Shown here piece after piece: positions 18,261 through 26,615 of a stretch of 64,000 bases of DNA (position 1 is the stretch's first letter; each line of letters begins with the position of its first letter). This stretch comes from Candidatus Competibacteraceae bacterium (GTDB lineage Bacteria; Pseudomonadota; Gammaproteobacteria; Competibacterales; Competibacteraceae). The position numbers and the translations under genes were made by a program. Location of the stretch: contig RXIX01000001.1 in NCBI GenBank assembly GCA_003989075.1, forward strand, positions 1-64,000, written 5' to 3'. Under the pieces are notes generated by a model. The model saw only the letters and a program-made list of their open reading frames with translations. It did no database searches and was not told the DNA's origin.

Positions 18261-20330
18261 ATGGGCAAGGCATTGGAGCTGCTGGATCTGAACGGCGTGC
18301 GCAACATCGGTGTGGCCGCGCATGTCGATGCGGGCAAGACCACCCTGACCGAACGGATGCTGTACTACGCGGGTGCCTCGCACAAGATCGGCGAAGTGCA
18401 TGAGGGCGCGGCGCATATGGATTATATGGCCGAGGAGCAGGAGCACGGCATCACCATCACCGCCGCCGTGACCCGCCTGCCCTGGCGTGGGCATTTGATC
18501 CAGTTGATCGACACGCCCGGCCATGTCGATTTCACCATCGAAGTCGAGCGCTCGATGCGGGTGCTGGACGGCTGCGTGATCGTGCTCGACGGCGTGCGCG
18601 GCGTAGAGCCGCAGACGGAAACCGTGTGGCAGCAGCGCACCCGCTTCCAGTTGCCGGCCCTGTTTTTCGTCAACAAGCTCGATCGGCCCGGGGCGGACTT
18701 CGCCCGGGCGCTGGCCACGGTGCGCGAGCGGCTCGCTGTCGAACCGGTGGCGGTGACCGTGCCGGACCCGGCCGGCGCTGGCGCGGTGATCCATCTGATC
18801 GAAGGTACCCGGCTGCGGTTTGGCGGCGAACGTGGCGAGCAGTTGAGCGCGCTGCCCTGCGATGCCGTGACCTGGGCGCAGGTACGGCCCTGGCGGGAAA
18901 CCCTGCTGCTGGCGGTGGCGGAACTGGACGATGCGCTGGCCGAGCAGGTGCTGACCGAGCAGGAGCCGGACCCGGAGGCGGTGTGGATGGCACTGCGTCA
19001 GGTGACCCTGGCCGGTCGGGTTTGTCCCTGCTTTGCGGGCAGTGCACTGCGCAATCAGGGCGTGCAGCCGTTGCTCGATGGCGTGACCCGTCTGCTGCCG
19101 GCGCCAACCGAGCGTCCGCCGAGTCTGGCACAGCGTCCCGATGGGACCTGCGAAGCGGTGGTGATGGACGCAGCCGGACCGCTGGCGGCGCTGGTGTTCA
19201 AGGTGCAGATGTGGGAAGGCCGCCGTCATCTGTTTGCCCGTCTCTATCGTGGCACGCTCAGGCCCGGCGATCTGGTGGCGATTCCCGGGCCACGCGGCCA
19301 GATGCGCCAGGAACGGGTGGCGCGGCTGTTTGAGGTCGATGCCAATCACAAGAGCCGGATCGACGAGGCCAGCGCCGGGCAGATCGTGCTGCTGGCCGGG
19401 CTGCGCTGGGCGACGACTGGCGATACCCTGTGCGCACCGGAGCATCCGCTGTGGCTGGAGCGCATCGAGACCCGTGCGCCCGTGCTGGGTCTGGCGATCG
19501 AGGCACAGTCCGGCGCTGATGAGGACAAGCTGCTGGAGGCGCTCGACAAGCTGCAGCAGGAGGATCCGACCCTGCGCGTCGAGGAGGACCCGGAAACCGG
19601 GCAGCGGGTGCTGCGGGGTATGGGCGAACTGCATCTGCAAATTGCCGGGGAACGTCTGCGGCGCGAGTTCAACGTCAACATTCGCGTGGGCAGCCCCGAC
19701 GTGGTGACCCGGGAAACCATCGAACGCGCCGCCACGGCCAGTAGCCTGTTCCACCGGCTCATCGAGCAGCCTGATGGCAAAAAGCTGGAGATGAAGGCCG
19801 GGGCGCGGGTGGCGGTTGAACCGCTGCCGCGTGGTGCCGGGGTGACGGTCAGTGCCGATGCACCCCAGGTGATGCCGGCGGGTTTGGAGCTGAACCCCGC
19901 GCAGCGTGAGGCCCTGGCCGCCGGTGCCGATGATGTCCTGGCGACGGGGCCGACCCGTGGTGCGCCCTTGCAGGATGTGGCGTTGCGGGTACTGGAAGTG
20001 GAGCTGTTTGGCGCGTTGTCCAGCCCGCAGGCGCTGCGGGTGGCGGTGGCCGAGGCGGCGCGCAAGGCCCTGGCCCAGGCTGGCGGTCTGGTGCTGCGGC
20101 CGATCATGACCACCGAGGTGGTGGTGCCGGAGAGCGATGTCGGTGCGGTGCTGGGTGATTTGCAGGCGCGCCGGGCGGTGATCCGCGACACCGCGACGCT
20201 GGGTGAGATGAGCGTGATCCAGTGTGATTGTCCACTGGATCGCCTGCTGGGCTATATCACCGATCTGCGCGGCATGACCCGTGGTCGCGGCCAGTTCACC
20301 ATGACCTTCGATCGTTTCGATAGCGCCTGA
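18261..20330 (+). CDS. EF-G paralogue (translational GTPase, EF-G2/TetM-like)
   Basis: The 689-residue protein has the G motifs AHVDAGKTTL, GITITAAV, DTPGHVDF and NKLDRPGAD, followed by EF-Tu-like domain 2, domains III-V with EEDPETGQRVLRGMGELHL, and a C-terminal RGMTRGRGQFTMTFDRF. It is shorter and more divergent than housekeeping FusA and lies outside any str operon, so it is probably an EF-G2-like factor or ribosome-protection relative rather than the main translocase. GAGG occurs about ten bases before ATG 18261. Its partner on the ribosome is unknown. Confidence 0.85.
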   Translation: MGKALELLDLNGVRNIGVAAHVDAGKTTLTERMLYYAGASHKIGEVHEGAAHMDYMAEEQEHGITITAAVTRLPWRGHLIQLIDTPGHVDFTIEVERSMRVLDGCVIVLDGVRGVEPQTETVWQQRTRFQLPALFFVNKLDRPGADFARALATVRERLAVEPVAVTVPDPAGAGAVIHLIEGTRLRFGGERGEQLSALPCDAVTWAQVRPWRETLLLAVAELDDALAEQVLTEQEPDPEAVWMALRQVTLAGRVCPCFAGSALRNQGVQPLLDGVTRLLPAPTERPPSLAQRPDGTCEAVVMDAAGPLAALVFKVQMWEGRRHLFARLYRGTLRPGDLVAIPGPRGQMRQERVARLFEVDANHKSRIDEASAGQIVLLAGLRWATTGDTLCAPEHPLWLERIETRAPVLGLAIEAQSGADEDKLLEALDKLQQEDPTLRVEEDPETGQRVLRGMGELHLQIAGERLRREFNVNIRVGSPDVVTRETIERAATASSLFHRLIEQPDGKKLEMKAGARVAVEPLPRGAGVTVSADAPQVMPAGLELNPAQREALAAGADDVLATGPTRGAPLQDVALRVLEVELFGALSSPQALRVAVAEAARKALAQAGGLVLRPIMTTEVVVPESDVGAVLGDLQARRAVIRDTATLGEMSVIQCDCPLDRLLGYITDLRGMTRGRGQFTMTFDRFDSA

Positions 20331-20360
20331 CGATGCGGCGCACAAAAAATAACGACGCAC

Positions 20361-20391
20361 TGCACAAAAGGGAAAATTTTTTCGTTAGAAT
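20361..20391 (+). promoter_or_regulatory. Candidate sigma70 promoter for the small gene at 20522
   Basis: TAGAAT at 20386-20391 fits a -10 box. TGCACA at 20361-20366 is a weak -35 with 19-base spacing. The surrounding AT-rich stretch (GGAAAATTTTTTCG) stands out from the GC-rich background. This is suggestive only. Confidence 0.3.
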
Positions 20392-20521
20392 CCTCGCTTG
20401 CGGTCATTGCATTTTTTTGACTCTTGATATCCGGGCTGTATGGATGAGTCGTGATGCCGCGTGGGGCGCCGGGTTCCAGACCGGTCGCCGGTTAAAACTG
20501 ACAGAACCGGAGTAACATGCC

Positions 20522-20725
20522 ATGAACCGGACCAGAAGCGAGTTTTTCGATCCGACCCAGTTCCTGGGCGAGATGATCGATCTGACCAATCAAGTGCAGA
20601 TGGCCAGCTTTGAGGCCATGATGACCAACTGGGAAGGGGGGCTGGACTTTTTCGCCAACCTGCTCAAGCGGACTGAGGAAATGACTGCCCGGCGTAATCC
20701 CCTGTTGCGCAGTGTGGCAGAGTAA
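20522..20725 (+). CDS. 67-residue hypothetical protein
   Basis: A small helical protein beginning MNRTRSEFFDPTQFLGEM, with an amphipathic central stretch (QVQMASFEAMMTNWEGG) and a basic C-terminus. CGGAG about 11 bases before ATG 20522 supports translation. It has its own AT-rich upstream region and no close neighbour on the same strand. The pattern recalls small phasin-like or regulatory helices, but no family is recognised. Confidence 0.55.
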   Translation: MNRTRSEFFDPTQFLGEMIDLTNQVQMASFEAMMTNWEGGLDFFANLLKRTEEMTARRNPLLRSVAE

Positions 20726-20789
20726 GGCTTGAGCTTAGGACCGCGCCTGTGGAAGCAGCGCTGTCGATGCGATAACAACTAAAGACCGG

Positions 20790-20842
20790 TTCCCGGCAGT
20801 AGCGCGCTCCCCGAGGCAGGCAACGCGCGGGGCCGCCGGGAA
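20790..20842. repeat. Nested inverted repeat in a gene-free stretch
   Basis: The 300 bases between 20726 and 21025 hold no convincing gene. They do contain outer arms TTCCCGGC (20790-20797) and GCCGGGAA (20835-20842) enclosing inner arms CCCCG (20809-20813) and CGGGG (20828-20832). This could form a branched or bulged hairpin at the end of the small gene's transcript or of nosL. No T tract follows. Confidence 0.4.
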
Positions 20843-21025
20843 TCTCCCTGGAATGGCGATTACGCCGCGATGGATTTCAGCAGTATTGGATATTGACCCG
20901 AGACCAAGCCGGATTGATCTGTCGATGTTCAAGCGCAGTCTGGCGCGCTGCACGGCTAAAGGCGGCACCCAGCCGGCATGGCAGGAAGGCGAAGCCGTGC
21001 CCTGAGATGGCCCGGCCGCGCCTGC

Positions 21026-21535
21026 CTATTCGAAAACACCCCGATCAAGCTGTTCCAGCAGGGCAGGCGTCACCTCGTCAAAGCGCAGGACACGCCGGCC
21101 ATGGTGATCCTTGAGAAATTCCCGTGCTTCCGCCTCGCTGGCCAGCGGCACCAGTTCGTGGCCCATCGGCCCGAGGGTATCGGAGCCCACCACATACCAG
21201 GCGTTGCGGGCATTGATCCGCGTGACCCCGTAATACTCAGTCACGCCAATGGCGGCGATCTGCTCCTGGCTATGACCGGGTGCATATTTGGACAGGTTCA
21301 GCAGGTACTTGAACAGATCCTTAGCGCCATCGAAGTGATGGGCATGGCCGTCCTGGTAATGCACGGTTGCGACCCAGTCCGGATAGAGGCTGACGAACAT
21401 GCCGCACACCGGACAGGTATCCCTGGGACCGGGTGCGGGCAGTTGCAGCGACTCGCCCCAGACCGCCGTGAGCAGACCGAACAGGAGCAGTCCGGCAGCC
21501 AGTCGGGTCTTGAGCCTGAGCCGGGGTGTGCTCAT
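21026..21535 (-). CDS. nosL: NosL-family copper-binding accessory protein
   Basis: The 169-residue protein has an N-terminal hydrophobic signal (LAAGLLLFGLLTAVW) and the NosL core: CPVCGM, a following YPDWVATVHYQDG, FDGAKDLFKYLL and a C-terminal FLKDHHGRRVLRFDEVT. NosL proteins bind Cu(I) and assist nitrous-oxide-reductase maturation. No nosZ is in this window, so the client may differ. It is the last gene of a six-gene minus-strand operon and overlaps the preceding Tat-NosL gene by four bases. There is no lipobox cysteine at the signal end. Confidence 0.8.
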   Translation of the reverse strand: MSTPRLRLKTRLAAGLLLFGLLTAVWGESLQLPAPGPRDTCPVCGMFVSLYPDWVATVHYQDGHAHHFDGAKDLFKYLLNLSKYAPGHSQEQIAAIGVTEYYGVTRINARNAWYVVGSDTLGPMGHELVPLASEAEAREFLKDHHGRRVLRFDEVTPALLEQLDRGVFE

Positions 21536-22158
21536 CCGTGCGCAGCGTGCTGCTTCTTGTCTGCGCGCTTCTTGCGGATCATGGCGGTATCGCTGGCCAT
21601 GCTCTGATAGGCAGCCTGCAGCGCAGTGTCGAAATCGCCCAGTTCACCGCCCTGTTCCTTCTGGACCGCTTCGGCAGCAGTCTTGTCAGCGAAGGCGACC
21701 TTGCTCTGCTGGGTCATCACGCCCGGCAGTTTCGAGCCGATCAGATAGGTGGCGTCATCTACATTCACCAGCGGCTTGGGATCGGTCTTGGCACCAAAAT
21801 CGGCGGCGTAGATCGCCTTCGGGCCACGGTCGAGATTCAGGGCCAGACTGAGTGCGGCACAGTGCAGCGAGCAGGTGGCATCGATCAGATCATCCTGATA
21901 CTGCACCAGGTGGCGACTGTGATGGTATTGCGTGCGATCCATGCCGCAGTAGGGGCACTTGGGGTAGCGGACCAGCTCGTTATCCAGCGGCTTGGGGTCC
22001 GGCTGAGTCTTGGGTACGAACTGCAGCGGCGTGCCATCGGTTGCGCAGGGGGTACTGGCGATGCTGGGCACGCTGAGCGCGGCGATGCCGGCGGTGGCAC
22101 CCGTAACGGCGAACAGACGCAGCATCTGGCGGCGTGTGGGCTGGACAGGATCAGTCAT
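21532..22158 (-). CDS. Tat-exported NosL-like protein
   Basis: The 208-residue protein has a twin-arginine signal (TRRQMLRLFAVTG) ahead of a NosL-like domain with KCPYCGMDRTQYHHSRH, then DATCSLHCAALSL and a central YLIGSKLPGVMTQQSKVAF. The C-terminal tail is charged (RKKRADKKQHAAHG). Tat export suggests it folds or loads a metal in the cytoplasm before reaching the periplasm. Cysteines and histidines around CPYCGM are candidate copper ligands. It overlaps nosL (ATGA) and lies 82 bases after the TlpA-like gene. Confidence 0.75.
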   Translation of the reverse strand: MTDPVQPTRRQMLRLFAVTGATAGIAALSVPSIASTPCATDGTPLQFVPKTQPDPKPLDNELVRYPKCPYCGMDRTQYHHSRHLVQYQDDLIDATCSLHCAALSLALNLDRGPKAIYAADFGAKTDPKPLVNVDDATYLIGSKLPGVMTQQSKVAFADKTAAEAVQKEQGGELGDFDTALQAAYQSMASDTAMIRKKRADKKQHAAHG

Positions 22159-22240
22159 GACGGCAATTCCCTTGGATGGGTGATAAAAGTGGATAAGGAT
22201 TCATCTTAATCGATCAATCGGGTGCTGGCATTGCGGACGG

Positions 22241-22741
22241 TCATTGCTGAGACAGCAGATCAGCGACGGCGCGGGCAAAGACCTCGGGAGTAGATTCACC
22301 GATGATGCGGGCGCGGATGATGCCCTGGCGATCGATGAGGAAGGTCACCGGCAGGCCCATCACCCGGTAGTCGCGGGTGACCACGCCCTGGCGATCCAGC
22401 AGTACCGGATAGGAAATGCCCAGCCCGGCGACGAAGGGCCGCACGGTTTCCACAGGCTGCATGACGTTGACGGCCAGAATCACCAGACCGCGCCCTTGGT
22501 GCTGGCGATAGACCGGTTCCAGCGCCTGCATCTCGCCATGGCAGTACGGACACCAGTCGGCCCAGAAACGCAGCGCAACGACCTGACCGCGATACTGTTC
22601 GGGGAAACGTATCCCCGGACCGTCGAGCTGCTCCAGGGTAAACGCCGGCGCTGGCGTACCGTTGTGCAGGGTGGTGATGTTCTGGTCACAGGCAGCAAGC
22701 CAGGATAGCAGAGCGATCAGGAGCCATCGCAGCAGGGTCAT
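22241..22741 (-). CDS. TlpA/ResA-like lipoprotein thioredoxin
   Basis: The 166-residue protein has a lipoprotein signal (LLSWLAAC, Cys about 18) and a thioredoxin fold with active site WADWCPYC, plus the cis-proline region GLPVTFLIDRQG. It should be an inner- or outer-leaflet anchored periplasmic thiol reductase, the kind used to keep metal-binding cysteines reduced. The gene sits seven bases after the polytopic membrane protein gene in the same operon as nosL. WCPYC, rather than WCPPC, is slightly unusual for the TlpA group. Confidence 0.85.
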   Translation of the reverse strand: MTLLRWLLIALLSWLAACDQNITTLHNGTPAPAFTLEQLDGPGIRFPEQYRGQVVALRFWADWCPYCHGEMQALEPVYRQHQGRGLVILAVNVMQPVETVRPFVAGLGISYPVLLDRQGVVTRDYRVMGLPVTFLIDRQGIIRARIIGESTPEVFARAVADLLSQQ

Positions 22742-22748
22742 GGGTGCG

Positions 22749-23747
22749 TCATCCGAGCAGGATCAGGTTGGAGCGCAGGATCAGAGCGGTCGCCAGCACA
22801 TAGAAGGCGCCGAATCCAGCCAGCGCCACGCCGGTCAGCCAGCGCATTTCGCCGGGCATCACCCTGCGCAGACTGGCGATGTGGCGACAGGGTGCGAGCA
22901 GTCCGGCACCCAATCCAGCAGCAGTGGCGGCGAACAATGGCAGGTACAGCGCATAGCCGACGTAATCGTAGCCCGCCTTGAGCAGGCAGAACGGGCAGTG
23001 ATGGTTCGGATTCTCGTACACGTACAGGGACAGGAACGCGATGATGGCGGCGATAGCGACTACAAAGGTCAGCCCGCTGATGGCGGCGAACAGCGCTCCC
23101 AACGCCGGCCAGCGCCAGAGGGCCGCACCGCTGCCCAGCAGCAGCCCGGCCATGCCATAAAACGCCAGCAGTGCCGGCCGCACCGGCCAGCCGGCCAGTT
23201 CCGCCGCTGCACCCTGACCCTCGGCGCTGAACAGCGAACCGCAGCAGGAGGTGATCACTTCCGGTTTCAGACCGAGGAAGTAGGCGCTTTGCAGTAGCAG
23301 CTCCAGCAGCGCCAGCGGCATGATTGCCAACAGCAGGGCATATTTCACCCGCACCAGCGGATAGTCATGGCCCTGCTGATCGACCCGGTTGAGCAGCAGC
23401 CACAGTGCCGCCAGGAAGAACAGGGCGATTTTCAGCAGCAGGGTGGGAAAGCCGAAGGCATTGATGTTCAGCACGCCGGTGGCGCACATCGCGCCGACAA
23501 ACTGGCTGGACAGGCTCTCGGCACTGTGCACAAACAGCAGCAGCGACAGCAGTTCCGCGCCCAGCACGAAACCGAGCAGGGTGGACACCAGATAAGTGCG
23601 CCGCTCCAGCCGGATCTGCAGTTCGCTGCCGCTGGCAATATCCCAGTGCCGCAGCAGGGTCCAGGCAAAGCCGCTGGCCAGCAGCAGTGCGCCGCTCACG
23701 CACAGGGCAATCAGGTGCAGGGCGACCAGGGCGGGCGTGATCAGCAT
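22749..23747 (-). CDS. Polytopic membrane protein with conserved-looking cysteine motifs
   Basis: The 332-residue protein has about eight hydrophobic segments. Cysteines occur in three spots near membrane edges: AMCATGVLN, ITSCCGSLFS and NHHCPFCLLKAGYDYVGY. The CPFC pair beside two histidines looks like a redox or metal site. I do not recognise a family. The start overlaps the LolD-type ATPase stop by seven bases, and the thioredoxin gene follows seven bases later. It is therefore probably a membrane partner of that ABC module or an electron or copper conduit for the NosL proteins. Confidence 0.65.
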   Translation of the reverse strand: MLITPALVALHLIALCVSGALLLASGFAWTLLRHWDIASGSELQIRLERRTYLVSTLLGFVLGAELLSLLLFVHSAESLSSQFVGAMCATGVLNINAFGFPTLLLKIALFFLAALWLLLNRVDQQGHDYPLVRVKYALLLAIMPLALLELLLQSAYFLGLKPEVITSCCGSLFSAEGQGAAAELAGWPVRPALLAFYGMAGLLLGSGAALWRWPALGALFAAISGLTFVVAIAAIIAFLSLYVYENPNHHCPFCLLKAGYDYVGYALYLPLFAATAAGLGAGLLAPCRHIASLRRVMPGEMRWLTGVALAGFGAFYVLATALILRSNLILLG

Positions 23748-24424
23748 GCGTAGTCACCGACGATGTGACCATCGTGCAGTTCGATCAGTCGCGTGACCGG
23801 CGCGGCGCTGCATACCCGTGGATCGTGGCTGCTGATAAGCACGGTGCGCCCCTGCGCCGCCAGTTCGCCAAGCAGCGCCAGCACCTCGCCGGACAGGGCG
23901 CTGTCGAGATTGGCGGTGGGTTCATCGGCGATCAGCACCGCCGGATCGTTAATCAGCGCCCGGGCCAGGGCAGTCCGTTGCGCCTCGCCGCCGGACAGCC
24001 ATTCCACCCGGCTGGCGGTTTTTCCGTCCAAGCCGAAGCGTTCCAGCAGGGCCTGGGCGGCCTGGGTCAATTCCCGGTGTGGCCGGCCGAGCGGATAGGC
24101 CGGCAGCATCACGTTTTCCAGCACGCTCAGGCCGCGGATCAGGTTGAACTGCTGGAACACAAAGCCGAAGGTGTGTCGGCGCACCTCAGTCAGGAAACGT
24201 TCCGGCAGGTTCGAGAGCAGACGGCCATCGAGGCTGATGCGCCCGCTCGTAGGCCGCGCCAGCGCTCCGACCAGGGTAAGCAGCGTGGTCTTGCCGGAGC
24301 CGCTCGGTCCCTTGAATACAGTCATGCCGCCGCGCTGCAGCGTCAGGCTGACCGCGCACAGCGCCCGGCACTCGTTGGGCTGACCCTGATGGAAAATCTT
24401 GCTGACCGCGCTTAGTTCAATCAT
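23741..24424 (-). CDS. LolD/MacB-type ABC ATPase
   Basis: The 227-residue protein has Walker A GPSGSGKTT, Q-loop FVFQQFNLI, signature LSGGEAQRTALARAL, Walker B VLIADEPTANLD and the H-loop SSHDPR. This is the LolD/FtsE/MacB branch, which drives mechanotransmission through FtsX-like permeases rather than classical import. ATG 24424 has AGGGG upstream; a TTG at 24427 is adjacent. The FtsX-type permease gene is 12 bases upstream on the same strand. Confidence 0.9.
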   Translation of the reverse strand: MIELSAVSKIFHQGQPNECRALCAVSLTLQRGGMTVFKGPSGSGKTTLLTLVGALARPTSGRISLDGRLLSNLPERFLTEVRRHTFGFVFQQFNLIRGLSVLENVMLPAYPLGRPHRELTQAAQALLERFGLDGKTASRVEWLSGGEAQRTALARALINDPAVLIADEPTANLDSALSGEVLALLGELAAQGRTVLISSHDPRVCSAAPVTRLIELHDGHIVGDYAC

Positions 24425-24436
24425 CAATCAACCCCT

Positions 24437-25573
24437 TCAGCCGCGCATCACCGCATCGGGATCGGCAATCGCCGCCCGCCAGCCCGGAATCAGCGTGGCG
24501 ACAATATAGGGCAATACCGTCACCGCCAGCAGGACCAGCAGTTGTTGCAAATCCACCGCCGGCGTCAGGCGGAATTCGGGATACAGCACCGCCCAGCCTT
24601 TCAGGACCGGCGCGAACAGGCGTGCGCCACCGTAGAACACCTGTACGTAGGCCAGCGCGTAGCCGGTGAGAAAGGCGGTCAGCGAGATCAGGGTTCCTTC
24701 CCACAGTTTCATGCGCAGAATATCGCCGGTCTCCCAGCCAATGGCCTTGAGAATGCCGATTTCGCGCTTTTCCTCGGCACTCAAGCCGGCGGCCTTGTCC
24801 CAGGCCAGAATCAGGAAGGCCAGCAGCAGGGTGCCGAGGGTCAGGAATACGATGCCCTCGCGCCAGTTGAACAGCGCGTCATAGGTGCGCAGAATTTCCG
24901 CGCGCAGGATCGGCCGGCTGGCAGGCAGGGCCAGGGTGATTTTGCCGGCGATGGTGCGCGCCTCGCGCGGATTGCGCACCGTTAGCACCGCGTCGGTGTA
25001 GGTGTCCGCCGGCGGCTGGAATAACTGATGGAAGGCGCTTTCCGACAGCAGCAGCAGATCGGCACTGAGCAGTTCCGAAGTGCTATCGAGCAGGGCGGTG
25101 ATTTTCAGCGGCAGCGGCTGGCCATTGGCGGCGCGCAGGCTGAGATAGTCGCCAACACCGACCTCGCGTACCCGGGCCAGCGTCGCGCCGACCATGATGG
25201 CATCCGCCGTCAGACCGCGTTCCGGGGCAACCATCAGGGTGTAATTGGCCTTGACCGCCGGGTCGTAGTAATAGCCCCACAGCCGGCCGCGCACCGCGCT
25301 GACGCCGCGAATGCCGCGCAGGGTGTCCAGCCAGGCCGCAGGCAGCAGATCATGCCGGCCGGCGTTGAGCTTTTGCACGATGAGTTCGGGCGCATCCTGC
25401 ATCAGCGTCGCCGCCTCGCGCCGCAGGCCCTGGCTGAGCAGCAGTACCGAGGCGAACAGGAACACCAGCAGGGTGTAGACCAGCAGCAGGCCGAGGTTGC
25501 GGGTCTTGCGCCGCAATAGGGCAGCAAGGGTGTAGTCGATCAGATAGTTCTGCCGTTCGAGCCAGGTACGCAT
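24437..25573 (-). CDS. FtsX/MacB-type ABC permease
   Basis: The 378-residue protein has one N-terminal helix (LLLVYTLLVFLFASVLLL), a periplasmic domain of about 200 residues, then three C-terminal helices with the FtsX-family cytoplasmic loop EKREIGILKAIGWETGDILRM. With the LolD-type ATPase it forms a type VII ABC unit acting on periplasmic or envelope substrates. ATG 25573 is preferred to ATG 25642 because the membrane anchor and family similarity begin there. It is the first gene of the operon ending in nosL and is divergent from the lipocalin gene. Confidence 0.85.
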   Translation of the reverse strand: MRTWLERQNYLIDYTLAALLRRKTRNLGLLLVYTLLVFLFASVLLLSQGLRREAATLMQDAPELIVQKLNAGRHDLLPAAWLDTLRGIRGVSAVRGRLWGYYYDPAVKANYTLMVAPERGLTADAIMVGATLARVREVGVGDYLSLRAANGQPLPLKITALLDSTSELLSADLLLLSESAFHQLFQPPADTYTDAVLTVRNPREARTIAGKITLALPASRPILRAEILRTYDALFNWREGIVFLTLGTLLLAFLILAWDKAAGLSAEEKREIGILKAIGWETGDILRMKLWEGTLISLTAFLTGYALAYVQVFYGGARLFAPVLKGWAVLYPEFRLTPAVDLQQLLVLLAVTVLPYIVATLIPGWRAAIADPDAVMRG

Positions 25574-25671
25574 CTCATTTTGGTCAGGGAACGCCGGGAG
25601 CAAAACGGTATCACAATCGCGGTAACGGGAAGCACCTGGCATTGATCATCTTCAAGGGAGAAGGCGTGGAT

Positions 25672-26199
25672 ATGAAAAAAATCGCATTGCTGTTGCTGAT
25701 GCTGCTGAGCGGCTGCACAGTGGCGCCGCCCGAGGGTGTGACCCCGCTCAGCGGTTTCGAGCTGCAGCGCTATCTGGGCAAGTGGTATGAAATCGCCCGG
25801 CTGGATCACAGCTTTGAACGCGGCCTGAGCGATGTGAGCGCTAGCTACAGTTTGCGCGATGATGGCGGCGTGCGGGTGCTGAATCGTGGCTACGATGCCC
25901 AGGCGCAACGCTGGAAGGAGGCTGAGGGCCGCGCCTATTTCATCGGCGAGCCGAGTGTGGGCTCGCTGAAGGTGTCGTTCTTCGGCCCGTTCTATGGTGG
26001 TTATCACGTCATCGCCCTGGATCGGGAACAGTATGCCTGGGTGATGATCAGCGGGCCGAGCCGCGATTATCTGTGGATTCTGGCCCGCGAGCGGCAGTTG
26101 CCACCGACGGTGCGCGCGGCTCTGCTGCAGCAGGCCCAGGCCCTGGGCTTTGCTACCGAAGCTCTGATCTGGGTGCAACAGACGCGCGATGATGCCTGA
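25672..26199 (+). CDS. blc: Outer-membrane lipocalin (Blc type)
   Basis: The 175-residue lipoprotein has the signal MKKIALLLLMLLSGC with the lipidated cysteine in LLSGC. The lipocalin signature follows (YLGKWYEIARLDHSFERG), and later the conserved YVMISGPSRDYLWILAR-like stretch. Bacterial lipocalins bind lysophospholipids or fatty acids at the outer membrane. GGAG lies about ten bases before ATG 25672; a GTG two codons earlier is the alternative start. It diverges from the FtsX-type operon. Confidence 0.9.
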   Translation: MKKIALLLLMLLSGCTVAPPEGVTPLSGFELQRYLGKWYEIARLDHSFERGLSDVSASYSLRDDGGVRVLNRGYDAQAQRWKEAEGRAYFIGEPSVGSLKVSFFGPFYGGYHVIALDREQYAWVMISGPSRDYLWILARERQLPPTVRAALLQQAQALGFATEALIWVQQTRDDA

Positions 26200-26209
26200 G
26201 CACGCCGCA

Positions 26210-26515
26210 TTATTCGGCGCCGGGAACAGGCAGTAGCAGTGCACCGCTAGGGAAGTGTTCCAGCGCCGCTGGATGATCCTGAAAGGGTGCGTGGTAGTCG
26301 GCCTGACTCGGGTGGCGGGTGTAGCGCGCCTCGGTGAACAGGCTTAGATCACTCAGGCCCAGTTCCCGGGCCAGCGCCCGGTCAGAGGTATCGGCGACGT
26401 CCCGGGAGCGCCAGGCCGCGTCCATCTGGGTCAGGACAAACAGCAGCAGCAGGACTGTCAGCAGCGCCAGGGCGACCTTGGCCTTGCGCAGTGTGGTCAA
26501 GCGGTGTAGCGGCAT
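26210..26515 (-). CDS. Hypothetical single-helix membrane protein
   Basis: The 101-residue protein has a basic N-terminus (LTTLRKAK), one strong helix (VALALLTVLLLLFVLTQ) and a soluble C-terminal part ending LPVPGAE. GGGA sits eight bases before ATG 26515. The gene converges on the lipocalin gene, with ten bases between stops, and is divergent from the muramidase-like gene. No family is recognised. Confidence 0.55.
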   Translation of the reverse strand: MPLHRLTTLRKAKVALALLTVLLLLFVLTQMDAAWRSRDVADTSDRALARELGLSDLSLFTEARYTRHPSQADYHAPFQDHPAALEHFPSGALLLPVPGAE

Positions 26516-26615
26516 CGCGCATGTCCCGTATTCTCGTTGAGCATCAGCATACTCCGATGCCGCTGGCATGTAGAATCACCACTCCCCATTTCCCAATCAA
26601 GGAGCGCAAGTCGCG

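Noticed and set aside
17037-20360. Very long minus-strand open frame opposite DUF1015 and the EF-G paralogue
   Set aside because: Its translation is rich in His/Arg/Gln with no known domain. It mirrors two clear plus-strand genes, as expected from GC-rich codon bias.
21026-25573. Complete nitrous oxide reductase (nos) cluster
   Set aside because: Only NosL-like proteins are present. No nosZ, nosR or nosDFY is found, and the ABC genes are LolDE-like.
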